From the NCBI RefSeq assembly GCF_013402915.1, contig NC_050721.1, forward strand, positions 248,001 to 312,000: a stretch of DNA of 64,000 nt. The letters are read 5' to 3'. Shown piece after piece: positions 38,991 through 46,677 of the stretch (positions within the stretch are counted from its first letter, which is position 1; every line of letters begins with the position of its first letter). Made by a program: the position numbers and the translations under genes. The notes beneath the pieces are model-generated. The model searched no databases and was not told where the DNA came from. It worked only from the letters and a program-made list of their open reading frames with translations. Source of the DNA: Zygotorulaspora mrakii (lineage: Eukaryota > Ascomycota > Saccharomycetes > Saccharomycetales > Saccharomycetaceae).

Positions 38991-39638
38991 CTATTTTTTG
39001 TGTAATTTTGTCTTATCCTTGCGTTTCAAAATTGATGTTATTTTGTAGAATGGTGCAAGAAGCCATTTCCCCATGTATGGAGCAGCCCACAAGCTAAACA
39101 GTACTCTAAGAGGATATAGAAACTTTACAATGGCATATGAAATTGCCCCAGACAATATTAGCCTGTTTCTGTCAAAACCTTCACTATACTTATCACCGAC
39201 AAGTCTTTCCATGGCATCACCACATTGATTCAACAAATTCGTGAAATATAATGGAAGTTCATATTGATCTGGCAAATCTAGTTCATAGAACACCCACCAT
39301 AAACCAAATAAAGGTGCTATTGCGGTCAATTCGTGCATAATCAAAAAAGACGTCACAGTTGATGTAATTCCAGCTTCGCTCAGCTTAAAAAAATAACGTG
39401 AAAACTTGGGATTTTGGTTCAGCCTCCTGAGCAATTTGGATTTGGCTATAACTCTTTGAATCTTTTCTTCAGAGTTATTGCGTGGGCCTTGGGTCAAATC
39501 TGAGTTATTTCCACTGGGCGTGCTGAAGTGCTTATGAAGCCCAACATATCTATGAAAGGGAGACAGTGAACTTCCGTTCGGTCCTAAACCTCCGTACAGT
39601 CTATATACTGGAGACAGTGACCTCATTCGACCATTCAT
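38991..39638 (-). CDS. MRX11: Mrx11-like mitochondrial protein (DUF1279-type)
   Basis: 215 codons from an ATG at 39638; S. cerevisiae YPL041C (Mrx11) has about 200. The N-terminus is Arg- and Ser-rich with almost no acidic residues in the first 35, as in a mitochondrial presequence. Residues about 75-210 form the conserved core (KFSRYFFKLSEAGITSTVTS, APLFGLWWVFYELDLP, AISYAIVKFLYPLRVLFSLW) with membrane-like stretches near 95-120 and 170-195. The S. cerevisiae protein was assigned to the MIOREX mitochondrial expression assemblies; its chemistry is unknown. Position between SSN3 and ISM1 is exactly that of YPL041C. Confidence 0.85.
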   Translation of the reverse strand: MNGRMRSLSPVYRLYGGLGPNGSSLSPFHRYVGLHKHFSTPSGNNSDLTQGPRNNSEEKIQRVIAKSKLLRRLNQNPKFSRYFFKLSEAGITSTVTSFLIMHELTAIAPLFGLWWVFYELDLPDQYELPLYFTNLLNQCGDAMERLVGDKYSEGFDRNRLILSGAISYAIVKFLYPLRVLFSLWAAPYMGKWLLAPFYKITSILKRKDKTKLHKK

Positions 39639-39815
39639 TATAAACCTTATTGCCGCACGCTGTATTGAAGCATAGGATGTGTTTTAATAAATGAATGAAA
39701 ACCATCGTTTTTCCTGCTCGTACGGCGGGAAGCTTAGCACGAACTTCGTATTACGAAGTCATTATGAATATCAAGCAAGGATAAATTCAAAATACATAAA
39801 TGTGATATATACACG

Positions 39816-42800
39816 TTAATGATGTCTTTTAAGGATAATGTTAGGTGACTGTTGACCTCTGGGCTGGATGATTTTTCTTACTACATCCTCACAACGAACG
39901 CAGAGGTCATCTTTTCCTTCAACATTGTAATTCCAACATCTGGGGCATTTCTCTAGAAGGCTTTTTTTCACTGATAATGTAATTTTTGACCCATTTTTGA
40001 GTTCTAACGGACTTTGTGAATCTTCAATATGCGTGTTAAGATGTACCTCTAGCTTGCTGCACTGCAAAATGTCCTTTAGCTCGTCGGTTGTAAATGGTAA
40101 TTCTTGACTATCTGTGACAAGATGTACTACCGTTTGAGCTGGGCTATTTATATTCTCACCAAGTAGTTTCAGTTGTGTCTTGAATGCACCAAGAATGACC
40201 ATTTCATTTTTGGAAAAAGTCTTCATAACTTCTTTAGGGATATCATAAGATGGCCAAGGCCAAAAGGATGCAGATTCTGGTCTTTCCATTTCCTTAAAGT
40301 ATTGTTGTGGAAAATAGTTCCAGGACTCTTGAACCATTATGGGTAAAATTGGCATCATAATCGCACGATATGTATCATAAATATGAAACAAAGTCGTTTG
40401 AACTTGCTGTCTCCTCCGTGAGTCTTTTGCATCAGAATAAAGACAGTCTTTGGACATGTCAAAGTAAAATGCTGATAATTCGTTAGTCATATGGTACTGA
40501 ACAGCTGCCAAAATTTTGGAAAAATTAAAATCGCGGTAATCCTGTTCAGCTCGATCAAGCAGCTTCTGTAATTTCGATATTGTATATCGATCAACAGGAC
40601 GTAGGTCGCTTAATGGTAAAATATTGAATGCACCCTCTTTCAAATTGCCTAACAGGAAGCGAAAAGTTAACCTAAATTTCTTGAGGGAATCGGCAGCATG
40701 GTTAAACACAGTTTTGCCTGCTACTATATCTGTTGTGAAATCAGCTTGTGCAACGAGATACCTCAAACCATCGACACCAAGAGCAGGAATTCGTAATTTT
40801 TTATCCCCATTAATGATCGCTGATGGGGAAATGGTATTGCCTATTGACTTGGACATCTTAATCCCGCATTCGTCCAGTGTGAAACCATGTGTAAGTACTT
40901 GCTTATATGGAGGTTTTGGAGTACCTGAGCAAGCTACCTTTGTTAGTAAAGAACTTTGAAACCAACCCCTGTGCTGATCCGAACCCTCTAAATACACGTC
41001 ACTGAGTGGTTCTGGTAAATCTGTCAATTTCAGTGTATCTTCATAAAAATCTTTCACGATATTCCAAGAAGTTCCACTGTCAAACCAAACATCCATGGTA
41101 TCTTTGCCCCTTACATATGATTTACTTTGATATTTTAGGCTTGGGGGTAGCCATTCTTCCATATCGCTCTGGTCTTCTGAAAACCATGCATTTATACCTT
41201 TTTTTTCGATAACTTTAATGATATGTTCAATTGTTTCTTTGGTCATGAGCGCCACCTCTGGTTCGTTTTTTTTATAAAATGCTGGTATCGGAACTCCCCA
41301 GAATCTTTGTCTTGATATGCACCATTCATTTCTACTTTCGATGAAAGATGTTAATCTAGTTCTACCGCGTTCGGGATAAAATTTTATTTCCTTCATGCTA
41401 CTCAGGGCTAGATCCTTAACATCTTGCAGATCTGCAAACCATTGCGGAGTAGCTCTAACTATGACAGGTTTCTTTGATCTCCAATCGTAAGGATAGGAAT
41501 GCACATAATGGTGAGAATAATGGAGCATACCTATATCCGTAAGCGTTTTCAAAATTACAGCTGAAGTCTGCAAATCGGATACTTTCATTGGTACACCGTT
41601 TTCAGATAAAATATCGTGCAAATGTTTAGGTATATCTTCAAGTTTATAGCGTCCGGTATTGTCAACCGGTGAAAATATCTCCAGTTTATTCTTCAATCCT
41701 GTCAAGTAATCATCGGAGCCATGGCCAGGAGCATTGTGAACAAGTCCTGTTCCCGTAGCACTTGTGACGTAATCGGCTTTCAATAAAGGTCGTGGAATAC
41801 CATCTCTGAGGAGCGGGTTAGTATATTCCAAATCTTCGAGTAATGTTGAAGGAAATTCCGCTAATACTTTATGCGGTCCCAACATTTGCAGACTATCAAT
41901 TAAATCTTTTGCAACGATGACGTTATCATCCTTGAGTTGAATCAGAGAGTAAGTGAGTTTTTCATTGTAACATATGGCTCGATTGGCAACGAGAGTCCAT
42001 GGCGTTGTGGTCCAAATAAGGCAGCTGATAGACTGGTTAGCTTCTCGTTCAACGAAGAATTCAACCATGGTTGCTTTAGGTAGCTTCTCTAAGAATCTCA
42101 GGTTGGACTCTGAAGTTAAGGGAAATTTCACATATGCCGCTAAGGATTTATGATTTTCATTATACTCTAGTTCCCCTTCAGCAAGGGCTGTTTTAGTTTC
42201 CGCACCCCAATAGACAGGTTTATTCTTTCTTCGTATAATGCCTGCAGAGAACATCTCTCGGAATACTGTGAGTTGCTTTAGCTCATATTTAGAACTCATC
42301 GTCGTGTAATAGTCATCCCAATTAGTCATAATACCAAATTGTTTGAATTGTTTCTTTTGAGTTTCAATTGCTTTTTTTGCATGTCTGCTAGCCAATGACC
42401 TTATTGTTGAAGGGGCAGTGGACTCTAGTTTACTTTCAGCGATGTCTTTTAGTGCTTTCAACTCAATTGGTAGACCATGACAATCCCAACCTGGTTTATA
42501 AAACACATACTTGCCTCTAGATAATTGGTAACGGTTTATGATATCCTTGAGAATTTTGTTCAGTGCGTGTCCCAGGTGTAAATCTCCATTAGCATACGGG
42601 GGACCATCATGTAGAGTAAACAAATGCTTCTTGACAAAATTTCCTCTCTGCAAGGGATTATCGTATTCCCACACGCGGCGTATAAATGTATCCATTTGTT
42701 TCACATACACTTGCTCACAACATTGTGGAATCAGCTTCTCAATACTTATCTTTATATCTGACCTTTTGGGGAAATTAGTATCCGGTAAATTTAACGTCTT

Positions 42801-42863
42801 TTGATAAGCATGCTGAGAATAACCTCTCCTGTTTGGCCCTAAAAATATTAAGCGTCGAATCAT
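39816..42863 (-). CDS. ISM1: Mitochondrial isoleucyl-tRNA synthetase
   Basis: 1015 codons from the ATG at 42863 (S. cerevisiae Ism1, YPL040C, 1002). Arg-rich presequence-like start. Class I synthetase signatures: HIGH as GDLHLGH near residue 96, the IleRS insertion and editing domain in the middle (TTTPWTLVANRA, DYVTSATGTGLVHNAPGHG), WFDSGTSW, the KMSKS loop near residue 668 (KMSKSIGN) and a C-terminal Cys4 motif (CPRCWNYN, CVRCEDVV). It charges mitochondrial tRNA-Ile. It is divergent from the next gene, with about 260 bp between the starts. Confidence 0.96.
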   Translation of the reverse strand: MIRRLIFLGPNRRGYSQHAYQKTLNLPDTNFPKRSDIKISIEKLIPQCCEQVYVKQMDTFIRRVWEYDNPLQRGNFVKKHLFTLHDGPPYANGDLHLGHALNKILKDIINRYQLSRGKYVFYKPGWDCHGLPIELKALKDIAESKLESTAPSTIRSLASRHAKKAIETQKKQFKQFGIMTNWDDYYTTMSSKYELKQLTVFREMFSAGIIRRKNKPVYWGAETKTALAEGELEYNENHKSLAAYVKFPLTSESNLRFLEKLPKATMVEFFVEREANQSISCLIWTTTPWTLVANRAICYNEKLTYSLIQLKDDNVIVAKDLIDSLQMLGPHKVLAEFPSTLLEDLEYTNPLLRDGIPRPLLKADYVTSATGTGLVHNAPGHGSDDYLTGLKNKLEIFSPVDNTGRYKLEDIPKHLHDILSENGVPMKVSDLQTSAVILKTLTDIGMLHYSHHYVHSYPYDWRSKKPVIVRATPQWFADLQDVKDLALSSMKEIKFYPERGRTRLTSFIESRNEWCISRQRFWGVPIPAFYKKNEPEVALMTKETIEHIIKVIEKKGINAWFSEDQSDMEEWLPPSLKYQSKSYVRGKDTMDVWFDSGTSWNIVKDFYEDTLKLTDLPEPLSDVYLEGSDQHRGWFQSSLLTKVACSGTPKPPYKQVLTHGFTLDECGIKMSKSIGNTISPSAIINGDKKLRIPALGVDGLRYLVAQADFTTDIVAGKTVFNHAADSLKKFRLTFRFLLGNLKEGAFNILPLSDLRPVDRYTISKLQKLLDRAEQDYRDFNFSKILAAVQYHMTNELSAFYFDMSKDCLYSDAKDSRRRQQVQTTLFHIYDTYRAIMMPILPIMVQESWNYFPQQYFKEMERPESASFWPWPSYDIPKEVMKTFSKNEMVILGAFKTQLKLLGENINSPAQTVVHLVTDSQELPFTTDELKDILQCSKLEVHLNTHIEDSQSPLELKNGSKITLSVKKSLLEKCPRCWNYNVEGKDDLCVRCEDVVRKIIQPRGQQSPNIILKRHH

Positions 42864-43124
42864 CAATCACAAGAGAAGACTTGCAGTTTGCAAACCTCAA
42901 TTGACTACTAATCAGAGCTACATTCGGAATTGTTCAAAAGAGAGTTTTTTTTTTTACTGAGTACTTTTTGGTGATGATTTTCATATTCGCTTTTGAAGAT
43001 GAGAGAGATCTAACATGCAGAAGTGTACTCTAAAAAAACGATTAGTGAAGAGTTGCAGAAAGTGAACAATCTTCACACCTGTAGTCCTCTTGACTTGTCA
43101 AGCTGTGGTTAAGCACGGGCAGGT

Positions 43125-43883
43125 ATGCGTCGTGCAGGTGGTGACAAATATAATGGGCGGGCTGAAAAATGGTCCAATAATGAGGAGTATCAGCACTCGA
43201 TCACTAATTCCAAAAGGCACCGGCGCTGCAATGATAATAGGGCTGGGCTGCCAGTGTTGTCCGTAAATAAATTCATGGTATGGTACTTTACTAAAAACAT
43301 TTTAAGCAACTATTCGAGAGTCTTCCTATCTTCCGGATCAACAACTGAAGCAGAATATGAAAACAAAGTCAGCAAAATTTTGGAAACAATATTGAAAAGA
43401 GCACAGTCTACAAACTTACATTTTAAGAAAATTTGCTGTATAGTCATAAAATTTGCCGAAAGTTGTAATGCAGATACCAATTATATGAAATTTCTGAAAT
43501 ACGACTTCCTAAAGCTGTTGGTGGTTTCGTTTGTGTTTACTGACAGGAGAAAGGGAATCCTTGATTTCAATTTATACTCGAGAATCACAGGAATGCCTGT
43601 TGAAGAGATAAAAAACTGTTGCCTAATTGTTCGACCAGTTTTGATGAAGCACCGTGGCCCGAAAAATGAAACAGTTGTTGACGGGACTCCCGGTACGATT
43701 GGTACGAGGCAATTACTTGATTGCGGCATAGAACAGAGTGCTGGCACTATTTCGGTTGAAGATCGCAAAACAAATGGTATAGTTTCTGTTGAGGAATCGG
43801 GTGTTGAAGTTCACGAGTCGGACATAGAAAACTTCAACAAGATGGGTATAAAAATGGTAAAAGAATATTTGAATCTAGCTTAA
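43125..43883 (+). CDS. Uncharacterised protein, positional YPL039W homologue
   Basis: 252 codons from an ATG at 43125. The N-terminal 45 residues are basic and polar. A helical, Phe/Leu/Lys-rich segment spans about 46-165 (SVNKFMVWYFTKNILSNYSR, FKKICCIVIKFAESCN, FLKYDFLKLLVVSFVFTDRR), then an acidic, Thr/Val-rich tail. I do not recognise a domain with confidence; the helical part recalls a cyclin-like fold but has no diagnostic motif. In S. cerevisiae the gene between ISM1 (YPL040C) and MET31 (YPL038W) is YPL039W (316 aa, unknown function), in the same orientation. Confidence 0.7.
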   Translation: MRRAGGDKYNGRAEKWSNNEEYQHSITNSKRHRRCNDNRAGLPVLSVNKFMVWYFTKNILSNYSRVFLSSGSTTEAEYENKVSKILETILKRAQSTNLHFKKICCIVIKFAESCNADTNYMKFLKYDFLKLLVVSFVFTDRRKGILDFNLYSRITGMPVEEIKNCCLIVRPVLMKHRGPKNETVVDGTPGTIGTRQLLDCGIEQSAGTISVEDRKTNGIVSVEESGVEVHESDIENFNKMGIKMVKEYLNLA

Positions 43884-43975
43884 CCCAAATCAATATATAG
43901 AATACATATAACCAATATAGGGTGGAAGCATTTGAAGATCTGAAGAGATCTTTTAACATATTAATGCTATTAAAG

Positions 43976-43982
43976 CACGTGA
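43976..43982 (+). promoter_or_regulatory. Cbf1-type box CACGTGA upstream of MET31/32
   Basis: CACGTGA about 160 bp upstream of the MET31/32 ATG, with TGTGGC (part of the Met31/32 consensus AAACTGTGGC) at 44002-44007. In sulphur genes Cbf1 and Met31/32 sites often lie close together. The second site is only a partial match. Confidence 0.45.
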
Positions 43983-44142
43983 TGTGTTTTATACTAGCAA
44001 GTGTGGCATTTTTCGAAATTCATAAGTAATACCCATTTGGAAAGTTCAATGAGCTTCAGGATAAGTCAAGAAGTAGTAATAGTATCCATTCAGAGGGTAA
44101 TCAGGTGAGGTAGAGGGTAAATGAAACAGTATTGTTGATCAT

Positions 44143-44844
44143 ATGAGTGAAGAAGCGATTTTTTTCAGACAAGCTGCAGAGGCCATAGTAGCGACATCAT
44201 TAAATGCGGCTGATCTGGATCCCACGATCAAAGAACTGTTGAGTCGTATTAAATACGTAAATCCTAACTTACAGGGGAACCGGAGATTTCAAGATCCGGA
44301 ACACGCAGTTTCAGAAAGAACGAGTACCACGAACGACAGAACACCAGTGAATTCTGGACATTCTAGTACAAGTACCCGTGAGAATACAGGAGGGTTGATG
44401 GAAGACACAAATAACCAATTATTAGAGTATTTCGGAGGGCAGCTAAATTCGACTATATCTGGTGTCAACTCCGAGCCGTTTGTCGGGGCAGTTAATGTAG
44501 GAAATGAATCTGAATTTGGATCGAAACCGAAAAAGCACAGTAAAAATGACAAGACAAATCCTGTACAGGGTCATGAAAACGCTACTGATGAGAAAAAGTA
44601 TCCCTGTGCTAAATGTAACCTCATTTTTCGTCGGTCATCAGATCTGCGAAGACATGAAAGAACACATTTGCCAGTTTTACCTAATATATGTTCACAGTGT
44701 GGTAAAGGATTCGCGAGAAAGGATGCACTTAAAAGACATTTTAATACGTTAACCTGTAAACGTAATAGAAATAAACTTTTGAGTATCGGAGGTGATATAA
44801 ATGAAATTTTAGAGCGGGCTAGACAAACAGGAACAGGTGTATAG
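44143..44844 (+). CDS. MET31: Met31/Met32-type C2H2 zinc-finger activator
   Basis: 233 codons from an ATG at 44143; Met31 (YPL038W) and Met32 (YDR253C) have 177 and 191. The N-terminus AIFFRQAAEAIVATSLNAAD with DPTIKELLSRI is the conserved family block. After a Ser/Thr/Asn-rich middle come finger 1 (C155, C158, H171, H175; RRSSDLRRHERTH) and finger 2 (C183, C186, H199 and a terminal C205 in place of the second His; RKDALKRHF). These proteins bind AAACTGTGG, recruit Met4 and control methionine and sulphate assimilation genes. One gene here stands for the duplicated pair. Confidence 0.92.
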   Translation: MSEEAIFFRQAAEAIVATSLNAADLDPTIKELLSRIKYVNPNLQGNRRFQDPEHAVSERTSTTNDRTPVNSGHSSTSTRENTGGLMEDTNNQLLEYFGGQLNSTISGVNSEPFVGAVNVGNESEFGSKPKKHSKNDKTNPVQGHENATDEKKYPCAKCNLIFRRSSDLRRHERTHLPVLPNICSQCGKGFARKDALKRHFNTLTCKRNRNKLLSIGGDINEILERARQTGTGV

Positions 44845-45482
44845 TGTTTTGAACCCCAGGTGATAAGAACAAGCTTCTAATAGTTCACTATTTAAAAAGA
44901 ATGTTTTCTTCGGCGTTGTCGATAGTAACTTGGTTTGACATTGATGATGATACTATGATATTCAATTATAGAGATATATAATTCCTTGGTTTTCTATATC
45001 ATGAATTGAGATAAGACTAATTGAACTTGGATTAACATCTGGAAAATACGTCAGTATTTATACCTAATACTTCGCACCTATTGAACCATAAGAGAGGACG
45101 ACGAGTGAAGAATTTTCATCGTCATCACACCATTTCTAGTCCCATAGAATTCACAGTACAACTGTTATTTCATGTTCCATGCCATAGACTCCTTCGTAGT
45201 CAGACTCCTGAGTTGTAAACGTCTCGTGATAGATTATCATCCGATATCTTTCCATTATCGATTGACATTCTGTTAGGGTTTCATCTGACTTCGTTTATTT
45301 TGTTTTACAGACCAATTGTCTCTTTCTGATTCTTATAAGTCATCTCTTTAATATATCTTACAATCTCGATTTATATTTCAACATTCACATATATACCTAA
45401 AAGTTGTATAAATAGGAAACAAAAGATGAAGAATTGTTTTGACTTTCTACATAGGAAATGCGATAGAGGTAGTGCGATTTCT
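44845..45482. other. Intergenic between convergent MET31/32 and EGD1
   Basis: About 640 bp between convergent genes, longer than most such gaps in this window. It is AT-rich. A box C-like ATGATGA occurs near 44944 but I found no matching box D, so I do not call a snoRNA. No protein frame. Confidence 0.45.
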
Positions 45483-45968
45483 TTATTCGACTTCGCCTTC
45501 GAAAGTTTGGCCTTCAACCAATTCTGGAATACTTTCGTCCTTGGCCTCGGCATTTTCAGCACCTTCAGCGCCTTTTTGTTGTTGTTGTTGTTGTAATTGA
45601 GCACTCAATTGAGTCAAAGCTTGCAAAGCTTCTGGACCCATTTGTGAGATGATGCCTGGGAACAATTCTTGCAAACCTTTTTCTTGTGGAATACCGTAGA
45701 ATACAGAAGTGTTGTGTTGTGGAGCAGTTTGAACACCAACCTTGTTGAAATGCAAAACGTTACCATCTTCCTTGAAAAAATTGGCTTCGGCAACACCATC
45801 AACAGTGACAGCACGGAATTTAGCTAATTCGCTTTGTAACTTGGTGTCATCCTTGTTAGAAGAGGTCAATGAACCAGTCTTCTTTGGCATCTTTCTTCTG
45901 GTACCACCAACCTTGTTCTTGGCGGACAATTTCTGCAATTTGGCTAATTTTTCTTGATCAACTGGCAT
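45483..45968 (-). CDS. EGD1: Nascent polypeptide-associated complex beta subunit
   Basis: 161 codons from an ATG at 45968 (S. cerevisiae Egd1, YPL037C, 157). The ribosome-binding basic motif [10 protein letters not shown] (about 22-31) and the NAC domain (about 37-100; [21 protein letters not shown]) are clear. The C-terminus has a short Gln run and an acidic tail. It pairs with Egd2 at the tunnel exit and shields nascent chains. The duplicate in S. cerevisiae is Btt1 (YDR252W). Codons are strongly biased to the yeast optimal set, as expected for an abundant protein. An RRPE element lies about 175 bp upstream. Confidence 0.96.
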   Translation of the reverse strand: MPVDQEKLAKLQKLSAKNKVGGTRRKMPKKTGSLTSSNKDDTKLQSELAKFRAVTVDGVAEANFFKEDGNVLHFNKVGVQTAPQHNTSVFYGIPQEKGLQELFPGIISQMGPEALQALTQLSAQLQQQQQQKGAEGAENAEAKDESIPELVEGQTFEGEVE

Positions 45969-46142
45969 CCTTCTTTCCTGATTCGTGTTCTAAAGTATTC
46001 TAGTATGATATTCAAACCAAGACTCGTACAAATATCCTAAGGGCTGTTTCATTTCGTTACTTTGACACTCTCATATTCATCACCATCACTACTCTCGGAA
46101 AGCGCCCTTCCACGCCGTCTCTGACCCACTGCTTCAGTCTTC

Positions 46143-46154
46143 AAAAATTTTTCA
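46143..46154 (-). promoter_or_regulatory. RRPE element of the EGD1 promoter
   Basis: On the minus strand TGAAAAATTTTT, a perfect rRNA-processing element, about 175 bp upstream of the EGD1 ATG and in the gene's orientation. Confidence 0.6.
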
Positions 46155-46401
46155 CTTCCGCATTACTCGTAGTTTGCGAGGAGCCTAAATACGTGGATGG
46201 TGATCACAATCTCAGCATAAGGTCTTTGTTCACGATCACAGGTATTGCAGAGCAGAATTAGACGTCGAAAAGATGATGATTTCTGGGTCAAGGTGGTAAT
46301 GAATTATGGCTATGAACTGCTGAACTGTATCACTTTAGTCACTTTGCCTTTTTTTCCAAATATGTATTTCTAAAAGGCCTCAAGGAAGTAGGTAATTCTA
46401 A

Positions 46402-46475
46402 GGTCTCTTGGCCCAGTTGGTTAAGGCACCGTGCTAATAACGCGGGGATCAGCGGTTCGATCCCGCTAGAGACCA
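46402..46475 (+). tRNA. tI(AAU): tRNA-Ile (anticodon AAU)
   Basis: 74-nt intronless tRNA. Acceptor stem GGTCTCT (46402-46408) pairs with AGAGACC (46468-46474), discriminator A at 46475. The anticodon loop CTAATAA (46434-46440) gives AAT at 46436-46438, read as IAU after modification. Internal promoter boxes are visible (A box TGGCCCAGTTGG, B box GGTTCGATCCC). TTTTT at 46476-46480 is the Pol III terminator. The sequence matches the S. cerevisiae tRNA-Ile(AAU) as I remember it. No LTR remnants are seen beside it. Confidence 0.97.
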
Positions 46476-46480
46476 TTTTT
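46476..46480 (+). terminator. Pol III terminator of tRNA-Ile
   Basis: Five T residues directly after the discriminator base. Confidence 0.85.
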
Positions 46481-46677
46481 TAACTCGTTTTGCATGCTTA
46501 TGTTTTTGGTACATGACAATTTGATGCTTCCAGTTGTCACTATCAATTAACATGTTATTCTGAGCTAATTACGCTTTAATGATCGACATTGCAGGACAGC
46601 AGTCACATGAAAGTCGCTAACTGTTTTCATAATAATATATACTATACTACAAAGAGAAATGCTTGTATTTCACAGGA

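Noticed and set aside
44944..45060. Box C-like ATGATGA as the start of a C/D snoRNA
   Set aside because: No CTGA box D at a fitting distance and no terminal stem.
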